Shown: positions 8,240 to 16,781, counted from the first letter of the stretch. The stretch: 64,000 bases of DNA from Microbacteriaceae bacterium VKM Ac-2854 (GCA_013205085.1 JABMLH010000001.1:124001-188000), one strand, 5' to 3'. Notes: a model not told the origin generated them from the letters alone. Numbers and translations are program-made.

Positions 8240-8641
8240 ATGCCCGTCGACGTGATCCCCGAGAAGTACCGCCGCCTCCTCGACGCGGAGGTCATCGCCG
8301 CGCTCGGTACCGTCCGCCCCGACAACACCGCGCAGGTGAACCCGATGTGGTTCTTCTACGACCCCGAGTCCGAGACGCTGCGCTTCACCCACACCTCGAA
8401 GCGGGCGAAGTACCGCAACCTGCAGCAGAACCCGTCGATGTCGCTCGCGATCGTCGACCCGGAGGACCGCTACAGCTACGTCGAGATCCGCGGCGAGCTG
8501 GTGGAGTCGATCCCCGACCCGACCGGTGCCTTCTACGTCTTCCTGCAGAACCGCTACGGCAACCCGAGCGACGTGCCGCCGCCGGACAGCACCGACCGGG
8601 TCATCCTGGTGATGTCGATGACCCACTCCACCCACCAGTAA
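8240..8641 (+). CDS. PPOX-class F420-dependent oxidoreductase-like protein
   Basis: 133 residues forming a split-barrel FMN/F420-binding domain. The pattern is IAALGTVRPDNTAQVNPMWF, then HTSKRAKYRNLQQNPSMSLAI, and YSYVEIRGELVE, as in mycobacterial Rv1155-like proteins. Such proteins reduce small molecules with reduced F420; substrates are poorly known. The presence of such a gene suggests the organism makes F420. Start ATG at 8240; ends convergent to the CAP gene, with palindrome C1 between. Confidence 0.85.
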   Translation: MPVDVIPEKYRRLLDAEVIAALGTVRPDNTAQVNPMWFFYDPESETLRFTHTSKRAKYRNLQQNPSMSLAIVDPEDRYSYVEIRGELVESIPDPTGAFYVFLQNRYGNPSDVPPPDSTDRVILVMSMTHSTHQ

Positions 8642-8650
8642 CACCGTCTT

Positions 8651-8731
8651 CGCGAAATTTCGCGAGATTCGCATCGACGGACGAGACCGCCCGCCGCGGC
8701 GCGGCACGTCGTCCGCAACAGGGCATCTCGC
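8651..8731. repeat. Family C intergenic palindrome, copy 1
   Basis: CGCGAAATTTCGCG (8651-8664), a perfect 14-bp palindrome, is followed by a GC-rich stem-loop (GGACGA...GTCGTCC, 8679-8715) and a terminal GGGCATCTCGCG. Copies 2 (13468-13551) and 3 (14535-14614, inverted) keep the same order. It lies between convergent genes. Confidence 0.85.
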
Positions 8732-8747
8732 GTGACGGAAGCGGTGG

Positions 8748-9332
8748 TCACAGGGCTGAGAAGCGAGCGGTGAGCCATGCGCGGAAGTCGGCGAACCAGT
8801 CGGGTGCGGCATCGTTGGTGACCTCTGGAGCCGGCGAAGTCGAATCCTGTGCCACCGAACCCGAATCCGCCGCCGTCGGGTACGCGAACAGGTTCGCCAC
8901 GCCCACCGTGTCGCCGCCGCCCTCGCTCACGCCGATGCCGATGCGGGTGAACTGCGGATCCGAGATGATCGCCTCGTGCGTGGGCGAGTCGATCCACTGC
9001 TGCACGAAGGCCGCCGCGTCCGTGTCGCTGCGCTTCGCGATCACCTCGCCGGCGGCGGTCCAGCCGCTTGGGATGCGCTCGTCGGACGAGTACGTGTTCG
9101 AGTGTTCGAAGGCGCCGGTCGCGGCGAGGTGATCGCTCCAGCTCTGCGCGACGGCGGAGCTCTCGTCCAGCAGCGTGAGCGGTCCGGCACCCTGAGTGGC
9201 TCGGTAGTCGTTGATGCCGTCGAGGATGCTCGCGACATCCGAGTCGACGGAATCGGCGCCGGCGAGCGGCGCGGCGCCGAATGCCAGAACGCTCGCAGCG
9301 GCAACGGTCATGAAGGTACGTCGTGTCGTCAT
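8748..9332 (-). CDS. Secreted CAP/SCP-domain protein
   Basis: 194 residues. A Tat-like or Sec signal peptide (TTRRTFMTVAAASVLAFGAAPLAGA) precedes a CAP domain: ILDGINDYRATQGAGPLTLL, AQSWSDHLAATGAFEHSN (His), AGEVIA (Glu), WIDSPTHEAIISDPQFTRIGIG. These match bacterial YkwD-like SCP domains. A short Ala/Ser/Thr-rich linker leads to a C-terminal tail (DWFADFRAWLTARFSAL). TACAGT at 9340-9345 (minus strand) just upstream of the ATG could be a -10 element of a nearly leaderless transcript. Function unknown; possibly cell-wall associated. Confidence 0.83.
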   Translation of the reverse strand: MTTRRTFMTVAAASVLAFGAAPLAGADSVDSDVASILDGINDYRATQGAGPLTLLDESSAVAQSWSDHLAATGAFEHSNTYSSDERIPSGWTAAGEVIAKRSDTDAAAFVQQWIDSPTHEAIISDPQFTRIGIGVSEGGGDTVGVANLFAYPTAADSGSVAQDSTSPAPEVTNDAAPDWFADFRAWLTARFSAL

Positions 9333-9358
9333 GCGGGCCACTGTAACCCATTCGGGGG

Positions 9359-9970
9359 TCACGATCCGAGTGCGAGCGTCAGAGCGAGCACGAACATCAG
9401 CGCGGCGACGAAGCCGTCCAGGATGCGCCACGCTCGTGGTGAGCGGAACAGTGGGCGCAGGTAGCGCGCTCCGAATCCGAGCAGCGAGAACCACAGCACG
9501 CTGCCGATCGCCGCCCCCGCGCCGAAGAACCAGCGGTCGGCGCCGTGCGTGTTCGCGACCGAGCCGAGCAGCACCACCGTGTCGAGGTATACGTGCGGAT
9601 TCAGGAACGTCAGCGCGAGCACCGTGACCACGGCCGTGCGCAGCGACGTCGAGGCGCCGGCCGGATCCGCGTCGAGCGAACCGGGTCGCAGGGCGCGCCG
9701 CAGCGCCAGGATGCCGTAGGTCACCAGGAACACGATCCCGCCCCAGCGGATGATCACCAGCAGCCACGGCGCCCCCTGCAGGATCGCGCCGACCCCGCCG
9801 ATCCCGAGCAGGATCAGCACCGCATCCGCCAGCGCGCAGATCGCGACGACGGCGAATACGTGCTCGCGGCGCAGCCCCTGTCGCAGCACGAAGGCGTTCT
9901 GCGCGCCGATGGCGACGATGAGCGAGAGGCCGAAGCCGAGGCCCGCGAGAGCGGCGAGGAGCGAGGTCAT
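9359..9970 (-). CDS. lysE: LysE/ArgO family amino acid exporter
   Basis: 203 residues and about six hydrophobic helices. GLGFGLSLIVAIGAQNAFVLRQGLRREH is the diagnostic LysE N-terminal signature, and FLNPHVYLDTVVLLG is the conserved central motif. It exports basic amino acids (lysine/arginine) across the membrane. The start at 9968-9970 begins exactly at the family's conserved N-terminus. Divergent to a LysR gene, the arrangement of lysE-lysG in corynebacteria and argO-argP in enterics, so induction by the intracellular basic amino acid is expected. Confidence 0.9.
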   Translation of the reverse strand: MTSLLAALAGLGFGLSLIVAIGAQNAFVLRQGLRREHVFAVVAICALADAVLILLGIGGVGAILQGAPWLLVIIRWGGIVFLVTYGILALRRALRPGSLDADPAGASTSLRTAVVTVLALTFLNPHVYLDTVVLLGSVANTHGADRWFFGAGAAIGSVLWFSLLGFGARYLRPLFRSPRAWRILDGFVAALMFVLALTLALGS

Positions 9971-10039
9971 ACCAGCGAAACTAGGGCGGATCAGGCGCGT
10001 AGACCAGCTCACGGTTCTTCAGTACCGTAAGCAGTGCTT
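9971..10039. promoter_or_regulatory. Divergent lysE-lysG control region
   Basis: These 69 bp separate the two starts and must hold both promoters and the LysG site. The stretch GTACCGTAAGCAGTGCTTATGG near the lysG start (10022-10043) contains the interrupted inverted pair TAAGCA/TGCTTA, a plausible LysR-type recognition element overlapping the regulator's own start. The assignment to LysG is inferred from position. Confidence 0.5.
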
Positions 10040-10900
10040 ATGGACCTCGATCTCGCCCAGCTGCGCGCCCTCGGCGCCGCCGTCAGCCACGGTACCTTCG
10101 ACGCCGCCGCGCGAGCGCTGCACATCACCCCGTCCGCGGTGAGCCAACGGATCAAGGCGCTCGAGATCGCCACCGGCCGGGTTCTGCTGGTGCGCTCGAA
10201 GCCGGTCGCGGTCACGGATGCGGGCAGCGGCATCCTCCGGCTCGCCCGGCAGATCGAGGCTCTCAGCGCCGACGCCGCGCGCGAGCTCGCCCCGGAACCC
10301 GACGCCGCGCATCCGGTCTCCGTTCCGCTCGCCGTGAACGCCGACTCCCTCTCGACCTGGGTGCTGCCGGCGCTCGCCTCGATCGGCCAGGGCATCGTCT
10401 TCGAGATCCACCGCGAGGACGAGGAGCACACCACCGCGCTGCTGCGCGACGGCACGGTGATGGCCGCGATCACCGCGGTCGCCGAGCCCGTGCAGGGCTG
10501 CACTGTCACCCGGCTCGGCAGCATGACCTACCGGGCGAGCTGCTCGACGGCGTTCGCTGCGCGCTGGTTCCCCGACGGCGCGACGCCGAGTGCCCTCGCT
10601 GCGGCTCCCGTGGTGGTCTTCGACCGGAAGGACCGGCTGCAGCACCGTTTCCTCCGCTCGCGCCGCGCCGCGTATCCGCCGCAGCACCAGGTGCCCGCCT
10701 CGACCGACTTCGTCGTCGCCATCCGCCTCGGGCTCGGTTGGGGCATGCTGCCCGACCAGCAGTCCGGCCCGGAGTTCGTGCGGATGACCGGCGACCCCAT
10801 CGAGGTGCCCCTCTACTGGCAGCAGTGGAGCCTGCGCACGCCCTCCCTCGACGCGGTCGCCGCCGCCGTTGCGGACGCCGCCCGGACGGCCCTCGCCTGA
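10040..10900 (+). CDS. lysG: LysR-family regulator, ArgP/LysG type
   Basis: 286 residues. The N-terminal winged HTH is LAQLRALGAAVSHGTFDAAARALHITPSAVSQRIKALE (residues about 5-42), followed by the ArgP/IciA-type linker ATGRVLLVRSKP and a LysR substrate-binding domain. ArgP-like length and the divergent lysE identify it as the activator of the exporter, sensing basic amino acids. The ATG at 10040 is preferred over an in-frame GTG two codons earlier. Confidence 0.9.
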   Translation: MDLDLAQLRALGAAVSHGTFDAAARALHITPSAVSQRIKALEIATGRVLLVRSKPVAVTDAGSGILRLARQIEALSADAARELAPEPDAAHPVSVPLAVNADSLSTWVLPALASIGQGIVFEIHREDEEHTTALLRDGTVMAAITAVAEPVQGCTVTRLGSMTYRASCSTAFAARWFPDGATPSALAAAPVVVFDRKDRLQHRFLRSRRAAYPPQHQVPASTDFVVAIRLGLGWGMLPDQQSGPEFVRMTGDPIEVPLYWQQWSLRTPSLDAVAAAVADAARTALA

Positions 10901-10904
10901 TCCC

Positions 10905-10963
10905 GCGAGATGCCTCTTTCGCACGCTCCACCCGGCGTGTCGCGTACAGAAGAGGCATCTCGC
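10905..10963. repeat. 59-bp intergenic palindrome, family A copy 2
   Basis: The same GCGAGATGCC...GGCATCTCGC ends and the same 59-bp length as copy 1. Here the inner left arm has drifted (CTTTCGCACG against CGTACAGAAG), leaving mismatches. CCC and GGG flank it, extending the stem. It follows the lysG stop by 4 bp and may act as its terminator. Confidence 0.88.
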
Positions 10964-11029
10964 GGGGGATCGCAACGCTGGCGCGTCGCGGAGCGTAGGG
11001 TCGAAGGACCCCGACGTCGAGGAGCCCGA

Positions 11030-12553
11030 GTGAAGAACCACCACGTCCGCGTCTATCGCAGCAGCGAGCCCCTCCCACGCGAGGAGCAACTCGCCTGGCG
11101 GATCGCGGAGGTCGCGACGGATCCCGTCGAGGTGACACCCGAGGTCGCGGAGATGGTGATCAACCGCGTCATCGACAACGCCGCGGTCGCGGTCGCCTCG
11201 CTGACCCGCCGCCCGGTCGTCTCGGCCCGCTCGCAGGCGCTCGCGCATCCGTCCTCCACCGGCGGCGCGGGCGCGAACGTGTTCGGCGAGAGCCCCGATA
11301 CCCGGGTCTCGCCCGAGTGGGCGGCCTGGGCGAACGGGGTCGCCGTGCGCGAGCTCGACTACCACGACACCTTCCTGGCGGCGGAGTACTCGCATCCGGG
11401 CGACAACATCCCGCCGATCCTCGCGGTCGCCCAGCACGCGGGTATCGGAGGCGCGCAGCTGCTGCGCGGGATCGCGACCGGTTACGAGATCCAGGTCGAC
11501 CTGGTCCGCGCGATCAGCCTGCACGCCCACAAGATCGACCACGTCGCGCACCTCGGCCCGAGCGCCGCGGCCGGCATCGGCACCATGCTCGGCCTCGACG
11601 CCGGCACGATCTACCAGGCCGTCGGCCAGGCGCTGCACACCACCACCGCCACGCGGCAGTCCCGCAAGGGCGAGATCTCCAGCTGGAAGGCGCACGCCCC
11701 CGCCTTCGCCGGCAAGATGGCCGTCGAAGCGGTCGACCGGGCGATGCGCGGCGAGACCAGCCCATCGCCGATCTGGGAGGGCGAAGACGGCGTGATCGCC
11801 TGGCTGCTCGACGGCCCGCACGCGGCCTACGAGGTGCCGCTGCCCGAGCCGGGCGAGGCCAAGCGCGGCATCCTGGACACCTACACGAAGGAGCACTCGG
11901 CCGAGTACCAGGCGCAGGCGCTGATCGACCTCGCCCGGCGGCTGCACCGCACGCATCCCGAGATCGCCGATCCGTCCCGGGTGCGGAGCATCGTCATCCA
12001 CACCTCGCACCACACCCACTACGTGATCGGCTCGGGTGCCAACGATCCGCAGAAGTACGACCCCACCGCCTCGCGCGAGACGCTCGATCACTCGGTGCCG
12101 TACATCTTCACCGTGGCGCTGCAGGATGGCGGCTGGCACCACGTCGACAGCTATGCGCCCGAGCGCGCGGCCCGCCCCGACACCGTCGCGCTGTGGCAGA
12201 AGACCACCACGCAGGAGGACGCGGAGTGGACCCGCCGTTACCACTCCACCGACCCGGCCGAGAAGGCGTTCGGCGGTCGCGTCGAGGTGACGCTGACCGA
12301 CGGATCCGTGCTGGTCGACGAGATCGCGGTGGCGGATGCGCATCCTCTGGGCGCGCATCCGTTCACCCGGGAGCAGTACGTCGGCAAGTTCCGCACGCTC
12401 GCCGAGGGAGTGCTCGAGGAGGCCGAAGTCAGCCGATTCCTCGACCTGGCGCAGCGGCTGCCGACGCTGGATGCCGCGGGCGTCGCGGCGTTGACCGTCA
12501 CCGCTCGCCCCGGCCTGCTCGCCTCCGTCGCCACTCCGAAGGGTCTGTTCTGA
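11030..12553 (+). CDS. prpD: 2-methylcitrate dehydratase (MmgE/PrpD family)
   Basis: 507 residues from a GTG at 11030 with GAGGAG upstream (11019-11024). Conserved blocks include [10 protein letters not shown] with [54 protein letters not shown] and [15 protein letters not shown], all PrpD signatures. It dehydrates 2-methylcitrate to 2-methylaconitate in the methylcitrate cycle that removes propionyl-CoA. Its stop overlaps the prpB start by one base (TGATG). The usual third gene, prpC (methylcitrate synthase), is absent from this window. Confidence 0.93.
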   Translation: MKNHHVRVYRSSEPLPREEQLAWRIAEVATDPVEVTPEVAEMVINRVIDNAAVAVASLTRRPVVSARSQALAHPSSTGGAGANVFGESPDTRVSPEWAAWANGVAVRELDYHDTFLAAEYSHPGDNIPPILAVAQHAGIGGAQLLRGIATGYEIQVDLVRAISLHAHKIDHVAHLGPSAAAGIGTMLGLDAGTIYQAVGQALHTTTATRQSRKGEISSWKAHAPAFAGKMAVEAVDRAMRGETSPSPIWEGEDGVIAWLLDGPHAAYEVPLPEPGEAKRGILDTYTKEHSAEYQAQALIDLARRLHRTHPEIADPSRVRSIVIHTSHHTHYVIGSGANDPQKYDPTASRETLDHSVPYIFTVALQDGGWHHVDSYAPERAARPDTVALWQKTTTQEDAEWTRRYHSTDPAEKAFGGRVEVTLTDGSVLVDEIAVADAHPLGAHPFTREQYVGKFRTLAEGVLEEAEVSRFLDLAQRLPTLDAAGVAALTVTARPGLLASVATPKGLF

Positions 12554-13464
12554 TGCTGTCCTCCACCGTCGCCCCGCACGAGAAGCGTCGGCTGTTCCGC
12601 GAGAGGCTCGCGTCCGGCGGGTTGCTGCAGTTCCCCGGCGCGTTCAATCCGCTCTCGGCCCGGCTGATCGAGCAACGCGGCTTCGAGGGCGTCTACGTCT
12701 CGGGCGCCGTGCTCTCGGCCGACCTCGGCCTGCCCGACATCGGGCTCACCACGCTGACCGAGGTGGCCGGCCGCTCGGCGCAGATCGCGCGGATGACCGA
12801 CCTGCCCGTGCTGGTGGATGCGGACACGGGCTTCGGCGAGTCGATGAACGTCGCCCGCACGGTGCAGACCCTGGAGGACGCGGGGGTCGCCGGCTTGCAC
12901 ATCGAGGACCAGGTCAACCCCAAGAGGTGCGGCCACCTCGACGGCAAGCAGGTGGTCGGCGAGTCGACCGCCCTGCAGCGGATCCGCTCCGCCGCCGACG
13001 CCCGCCGCGACCCGAACCTGCTGATCATGGCCCGTACCGACATCCGCGCGATCGAGGGCTTCGACGCCGCCCTGGATCGGGCGAAGGCCCTGGTCGAAGC
13101 CGGCGCCGACGCGATCTTCCCGGAGGCGATGAAGGACCTCGGCGAGTTCGAGCGGATGGCCGCCGCGCTGGATGTGCCCGTGCTGGCGAACATGACCGAG
13201 TTCGGCAAGAGCGAGCTGTTCACGAGCCAGGAGCTGGCCGATGCCGGCATCCGCATCGTGATCTACCCGGTCTCGCTGCTGCGGATCGCGATGGGCGCCG
13301 CGATGCGCGCCTTGGACACGCTGCGCGACGAGGGCTCGCTGAAGAGCGAGGTGCCCCGGATGCAGACCCGCGCGGAACTCTACGAGCTGCTCGACTACGA
13401 GTCCTACAACCGCTTCGACTCCGGTGTCTTCAACTTCTCGCTGGAGGGGCACATCGACGCCTGA
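12553..13464 (+). CDS. prpB: Methylisocitrate lyase
   Basis: 303 residues, the usual PrpB size. The isocitrate lyase superfamily TIM barrel has DADTGFGE (metal-binding Asp), HIEDQVNPKRCGHLDGK with the catalytic Cys in KRCGH, IMARTDIRAIEGFDAAL, IFPEAM and NMTEFGKS. It splits 2-methylisocitrate into pyruvate and succinate. Translation is coupled to prpD by a TGATG junction. The stop is followed almost at once by palindrome C2. Confidence 0.94.
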   Translation: MLSSTVAPHEKRRLFRERLASGGLLQFPGAFNPLSARLIEQRGFEGVYVSGAVLSADLGLPDIGLTTLTEVAGRSAQIARMTDLPVLVDADTGFGESMNVARTVQTLEDAGVAGLHIEDQVNPKRCGHLDGKQVVGESTALQRIRSAADARRDPNLLIMARTDIRAIEGFDAALDRAKALVEAGADAIFPEAMKDLGEFERMAAALDVPVLANMTEFGKSELFTSQELADAGIRIVIYPVSLLRIAMGAAMRALDTLRDEGSLKSEVPRMQTRAELYELLDYESYNRFDSGVFNFSLEGHIDA

Positions 13465-13467
13465 AAT

Positions 13468-13551
13468 CTCGCGAAATTTCGCGAGATTCGGTGCTGCGGA
13501 CGAGGTGCCGCGCCGCGGCACGCGACCTCGTCCGCAGCGCCGTACCTCGCG
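13468..13551. repeat. Family C intergenic palindrome, copy 2
   Basis: The perfect 18-bp palindrome CTCGCGAAATTTCGCGAG (13468-13485) is followed by a long stem CTGCGGACGAGGT...ACCTCGTCCGCAG (about 13494-13537) and a terminal TACCTCGCGGG. This is the best-preserved stem of the family. It sits 4 bp after the prpB stop. Confidence 0.88.
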
Positions 13552-13567
13552 GGCGTCGCGGGCGGTC

Positions 13568-13596
13568 TTGCGGTTCCGTGGGTCGGCACGTACTCT
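13568..13596 (+). promoter_or_regulatory. Promoter of the rpmB-rpmG-rpsN operon
   Basis: TTGCGG (13568-13573) and TACTCT (13591-13596) are separated by exactly 17 bases, a good housekeeping-sigma promoter. Transcription would start near 13603, giving a leader of about 140 nt before rpmB. No AT-rich Zur-type palindrome is seen here. Confidence 0.6.
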
Positions 13597-13605
13597 AGGG
13601 AAGTT

Positions 13606-13621
13606 GCGTGCATCTGCACGC
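13606..13621 (+). promoter_or_regulatory. Hairpin at the 5' end of the ribosomal-protein leader
   Basis: GCGTGC-ATCT-GCACGC forms a perfect 6-bp hairpin with a 4-base loop at the predicted start of the transcript. A second possible pairing (GTGGG near 13685 with CCCAC near 13718) lies closer to rpmB. A stabilising or autoregulatory role is only inferred. Confidence 0.45.
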
Positions 13622-13742
13622 GCTTGCGTGCTGCCCTCCCAGATCCTCGGGTCCGGGTAACCAGTACGCCGACAAGTGACCTTGGGTGGGTCGGGCGCCG
13701 GTAGCGGTGCGTGGCCCACGGTATCCACACATGGAGGAAACC

Positions 13743-13979
13743 ATGGCAGCAGTCTGCCAGGTGACCGGAGCCGTTCCCGGTTTCGGACACGCGATTTCGC
13801 ACTCGCACCGTCGCACGAAGCGTCGCTTCGACCCGAACGTGCAGAAGAAGACCTACTACGTCCCGTCGCTTCGCCGTAACGTCACCCTGACGCTGTCGGC
13901 CAAGGGCATCAAGGTGATCGACGCTCGTGGCATCGAGTCCGTCGTCAAGGACATTCTCGCTCGTGGGGTGAAGATCTAA
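13743..13979 (+). CDS. rpmB: 50S ribosomal protein L28, Cys-less (zinc-independent) type
   Basis: 78 residues. [31 protein letters not shown] followed by [17 protein letters not shown] and [14 protein letters not shown] is the actinobacterial L28 form without paired CxxC zinc ligands (a single Cys at residue 5). It is a structural protein of the large subunit. GGAGG (13733-13737) precedes the ATG. Its TAA overlaps the rpmG ATG by one base. Confidence 0.97.
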   Translation: MAAVCQVTGAVPGFGHAISHSHRRTKRRFDPNVQKKTYYVPSLRRNVTLTLSAKGIKVIDARGIESVVKDILARGVKI

Positions 13980-14146
13980 TGGCAAAGCAGCAGGACGTCC
14001 GTCCCATCATCAAGCTCCGTTCGACGGCTGGTACTGGTTACACCTACGTGACCAAGAAGAACCGTCGTAACGACCCCGATCGTCTCGTGCTGAAGAAGTA
14101 CGACCCCGTAATTCGCAAGCACGTCGACTTCCGCGAGGAGCGCTAA
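13979..14146 (+). CDS. rpmG: 50S ribosomal protein L33, Cys-less type
   Basis: 55 residues: begins [18 protein letters not shown], contains [13 protein letters not shown] and ends [10 protein letters not shown]. There are no cysteines, so this is the zinc-independent paralogue type. It begins on the last base of the rpmB stop (TAATG) and is followed 2 bp later by rpsN. Confidence 0.97.
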   Translation: MAKQQDVRPIIKLRSTAGTGYTYVTKKNRRNDPDRLVLKKYDPVIRKHVDFREER

Positions 14147-14148
14147 GA

Positions 14149-14454
14149 ATGGCTAAGAAGAGCAAGATCGCCCGCAACGAGCAGCGTAAGGTGATCGTCG
14201 ATCGCTACGCCGCCAAGCGCCTCGAGATCAAGAAGGCCCTGGTCGACCCGGCCGGCACCGACGAGTCCCGCGAGGCCGCTCGCGTCGCGCTGCAGAAGCT
14301 GCCGCGCAACGCGTCGCCCATCCGCGTCCGCTCGCGCGACGCCGTCGACGGCCGCCCCCGCGGTGTCCTCACGAAGTTCGGCGTCTCGCGCGTCCGCTTC
14401 CGTGACATGGCCCACCGCGGCGAGCTGCCCGGCATCACCAAGTCGTCCTGGTAA
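14149..14454 (+). CDS. rpsN: 30S ribosomal protein S14, Cys-less (long) type
   Basis: 101 residues, the long S14 form that lacks the CxxC...CxxC zinc motif. The sequence starts [20 protein letters not shown] and ends [13 protein letters not shown], with [26 protein letters not shown] in between. In several actinobacteria, Cys-less L28/L33/S14 sets are Zur-controlled backups; here the strong ordinary promoter suggests constitutive use. The gene ends 14 bp before a strong terminator hairpin. Confidence 0.97.
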   Translation: MAKKSKIARNEQRKVIVDRYAAKRLEIKKALVDPAGTDESREAARVALQKLPRNASPIRVRSRDAVDGRPRGVLTKFGVSRVRFRDMAHRGELPGITKSSW

Positions 14455-14468
14455 CCACCAGCTGACAC

Positions 14469-14506
14469 CCGAAGGGGCGAGGATCCACGGATCCTCGCCC
14501 CTTCGG
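14469..14506 (+). terminator. Terminator of the ribosomal-protein operon
   Basis: A perfect 16-bp stem CCGAAGGGGCGAGGAT / ATCCTCGCCCCTTCGG with a 6-base loop, followed by CGTT. The U tract is poor, but the stem is unique among the window's palindromes, so this is a dedicated terminator. Confidence 0.85.
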
Positions 14507-14534
14507 CGTTCCCGGGCCACCCGGCGGTGCGTTC

Positions 14535-14614
14535 GAGATGCCCACCTGCGGACGAGATAGCCCGCCGCGGCGCGGCACGTCGTCCGCAACACCGAATCTC
14601 GCGAAATTTCGCGG
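14535..14614. repeat. Family C intergenic palindrome, copy 3 (inverted)
   Basis: Same modules as copies 1 and 2 on the other strand: CGAGATGCCC, then TGCGGACGAGATAG...ACGTCGTCCGCAA, then CTCGCGAAATTTCGCG (14599-14614). It lies between rpsN and the dehydrogenase gene, 45 bp before the latter's start. Confidence 0.85.
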
Positions 14615-14658
14615 AGAGGCGGTTCGTAGACTGGGGGCTCCGTCGACTGGAGACCTCC

Positions 14659-15579
14659 GTGAAAGTTCTCGTTCCGAACACCATCCGACTCGAGCTGCCG
14701 GGGGTGGATGCGGTCGAGTACGACCCGACCGTGCCGGTGCCCGATGAGCACCTCGACGCCGAGGTGTTGGTCGTCTGGCGCAGTACATCCGCGAACGTGC
14801 AGGATGCGGCGCAGCGGATGCCCCGGTTGCGGCTCGTGCAGACGCTCGCCGCCGGTCCCGACCAGATCCAGACGGCCGGTTTCGCACCCGAGGTGATCCT
14901 CGCCTCCGGGCGTTCGCTGCACGACGACACGGTGACCGAGCACACCCTCGCCCTGGTGCTCGCCGCCGTGCGCCGCCTCGATCAGATGCTCGACGCGCAG
15001 CGCGCCTCCCGTTGGGCCGAGGACTTCAACGTCGCTCAGCGCGATCGTGACACAGCCCAGTGCTACACCCTCGCGGGCGCGCGGGTTGCGATCTGGGGCT
15101 TCGGCTCGATCGCGAGCACGCTCGCTCCGCTGCTGAAGGCCCTCGGCGCCGAGGTGTTCGGCGTCGCCTCGACCGCGGGTGAGCGTCACGGCTTCCCGGT
15201 CGTCGCCGACATCGAGAACCATCTCGGCGACGTCGACGTACTGATCTCCCTCCTGCCCGCCACCGCCGAGACGGAGAAGGCCTTCGGCGCCGAGCTGATC
15301 GCTCGGCTGAAGCCGTCGGCGATCTTCGTGAACGTCGGCCGCGGTGCGACGGTCGACGAGGAGGCGCTGATCGCGGCGTTGCGCGAGGGCCGGCTTCGTC
15401 TGGCTGCCCTGGACGTGATGCGCGAGGAACCGCTGCCCGAGGACTCGCCGCTGTGGACGGCCCCGAACGTCATCCTGACTCCGCACGCCGCCGGCAACCG
15501 GCCGCGGGGAGCATCCGCTCTTGTGCTGCGCAACCTGGCCGCGCTCGAAGCCGGCACCGAGGTGAGCAACCGCGTGTGA
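14659..15579 (+). CDS. D-2-hydroxyacid dehydrogenase family protein
   Basis: 306 residues from a GTG at 14659 with GGAG (14649-14652) upstream. The NAD(P)-binding stretch is VAIWGFGSIASTLAPLLKALGAEVFGV (GxGxxA form), followed by NVGRGATVDEEALIAAL (catalytic Arg region), REEPLPEDSPLW (Glu) and LTPHAAG (catalytic His). The family reduces 2-keto acids or oxidises D-2-hydroxy acids. The residue after the glycine loop does not keep the Asp of strictly NAD-specific enzymes. The substrate is unknown and the gene stands alone. Confidence 0.86.
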   Translation: MKVLVPNTIRLELPGVDAVEYDPTVPVPDEHLDAEVLVVWRSTSANVQDAAQRMPRLRLVQTLAAGPDQIQTAGFAPEVILASGRSLHDDTVTEHTLALVLAAVRRLDQMLDAQRASRWAEDFNVAQRDRDTAQCYTLAGARVAIWGFGSIASTLAPLLKALGAEVFGVASTAGERHGFPVVADIENHLGDVDVLISLLPATAETEKAFGAELIARLKPSAIFVNVGRGATVDEEALIAALREGRLRLAALDVMREEPLPEDSPLWTAPNVILTPHAAGNRPRGASALVLRNLAALEAGTEVSNRV

Positions 15580-15695
15580 GGGGGCAGTCGAGCATTCGTC
15601 GGCGATGAGCGTTTCGGCGCTGCTGTAACTAGCGTGGTGACGCGCCGTGCCCCGGGGAGGGGCGGCGAGTACCAGGAACCACGGGCAGGACACGC

Positions 15696-16781
15696 ATGAC
15701 TGAGATGACGAGAACGCAGACGGAAACGACGACGGGAGGCGTCGGGCGCCGCTCGATCGTCTCGGCAGGACTCTGGGCGACCCCGGTGGTCGCGATGGCG
15801 GCCGGCGCGCCGATGGCCGCCGCGAGCGGCCAGTGGGACCTGGCGCTGGATCCGCCGCAACTCGGCGACGGCGTCACGCTGTTCAGTGCCGACTTCAGCC
15901 GTCGCTACACGGTGGACGTGCCGATCGCCTGGGTGATCGCGAACCATGGCGCGGCCCAGAGCCCGGCGGGTTTCACGTTCTCGATCTCCTACGACAACCG
16001 GATCTGGGACATCACCGGTATGACCGCGCGGTGGAGCGGCGACGGCAGCGGCGCCGAGCCGACGACGCTGCCGTTCGCGTCGAAGACGGCCGACGGCGAC
16101 GTCACCACGGCGAGCGTGCTGATCCCGTTCGCGATCCCGGCGGGCACCGACTCCTACTCCGGGCTCTGGGTCGCGGTGCAGCGCGACTTCCTCGCCGCGT
16201 ATCCGAACGACGCCGTCGCGGAGCCGATCGGCACGGTCTGGGCGATCCAGCCGCCCGTCGGCGATCCGGATGCGACGAACGATCGTGTCGCGCTCTCGGG
16301 CTACACCGATCAGGGTCCGGCGGACGTCTGGGGCGCGACGGCCGTCGCGGAGTGGGAGCGCTTCGACTTCACCGACGGCTCCTACGTGTACCGCCCGACC
16401 TCCGGCACGATCACCTCGATCGGCCCGAAGCCGGCGGCGGTCGGCGGCGAGATCATGGTGCTGACGGATCAGAAGGCGTCGGCGTCGGTCGACCTGGCGG
16501 ACATCCGGATCAACGGCGAGCCCGCCGGCGATGCGATCGTCTTCGACCGGTTCGACAGCTACTTCGGCGTGATCACCTATGTCTATTACCGCCTCGCGGC
16601 CGAGTTGGCCGCCGGCGATGTGGTGACCTTCGACGTCGTCACGACCGACGGCGATCCGTCGGTCTCGGCGACGAAACTGTACGGCTCGCAGCTCGCTTTC
16701 AACGGCGCGGAGCCGAACGATCCGGATCGGCGTGCGCCCGAACTCGGCTTCGTGAACAACAACGACCGCTCGCCCGAGTAG
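15696..16781 (+). CDS. Secreted protein with twin-arginine-like signal, function unknown
   Basis: 361 residues. The N-terminus GRRSIVSAGLWATPVVAMAAGAPMAAA has RR before a hydrophobic run and an AxA-type cleavage site, pointing to Tat or Sec export. The mature part is acidic and rich in beta-type segments with Gly/Ala/Thr/Asp, like the Ig-like or adhesin-type surface proteins of actinobacteria. No LPxTG motif or C-terminal anchor is visible. GGCAGGA precedes the ATG. I do not recognise a specific family. Confidence 0.7.
   Translation: MTEMTRTQTETTTGGVGRRSIVSAGLWATPVVAMAAGAPMAAASGQWDLALDPPQLGDGVTLFSADFSRRYTVDVPIAWVIANHGAAQSPAGFTFSISYDNRIWDITGMTARWSGDGSGAEPTTLPFASKTADGDVTTASVLIPFAIPAGTDSYSGLWVAVQRDFLAAYPNDAVAEPIGTVWAIQPPVGDPDATNDRVALSGYTDQGPADVWGATAVAEWERFDFTDGSYVYRPTSGTITSIGPKPAAVGGEIMVLTDQKASASVDLADIRINGEPAGDAIVFDRFDSYFGVITYVYYRLAAELAAGDVVTFDVVTTDGDPSVSATKLYGSQLAFNGAEPNDPDRRAPELGFVNNNDRSPE

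Noticed and set aside
13568-13742. Zur operator before rpmB
   Set aside because: No AT-rich TGAAAAT-type dyad is present in the leader or promoter.
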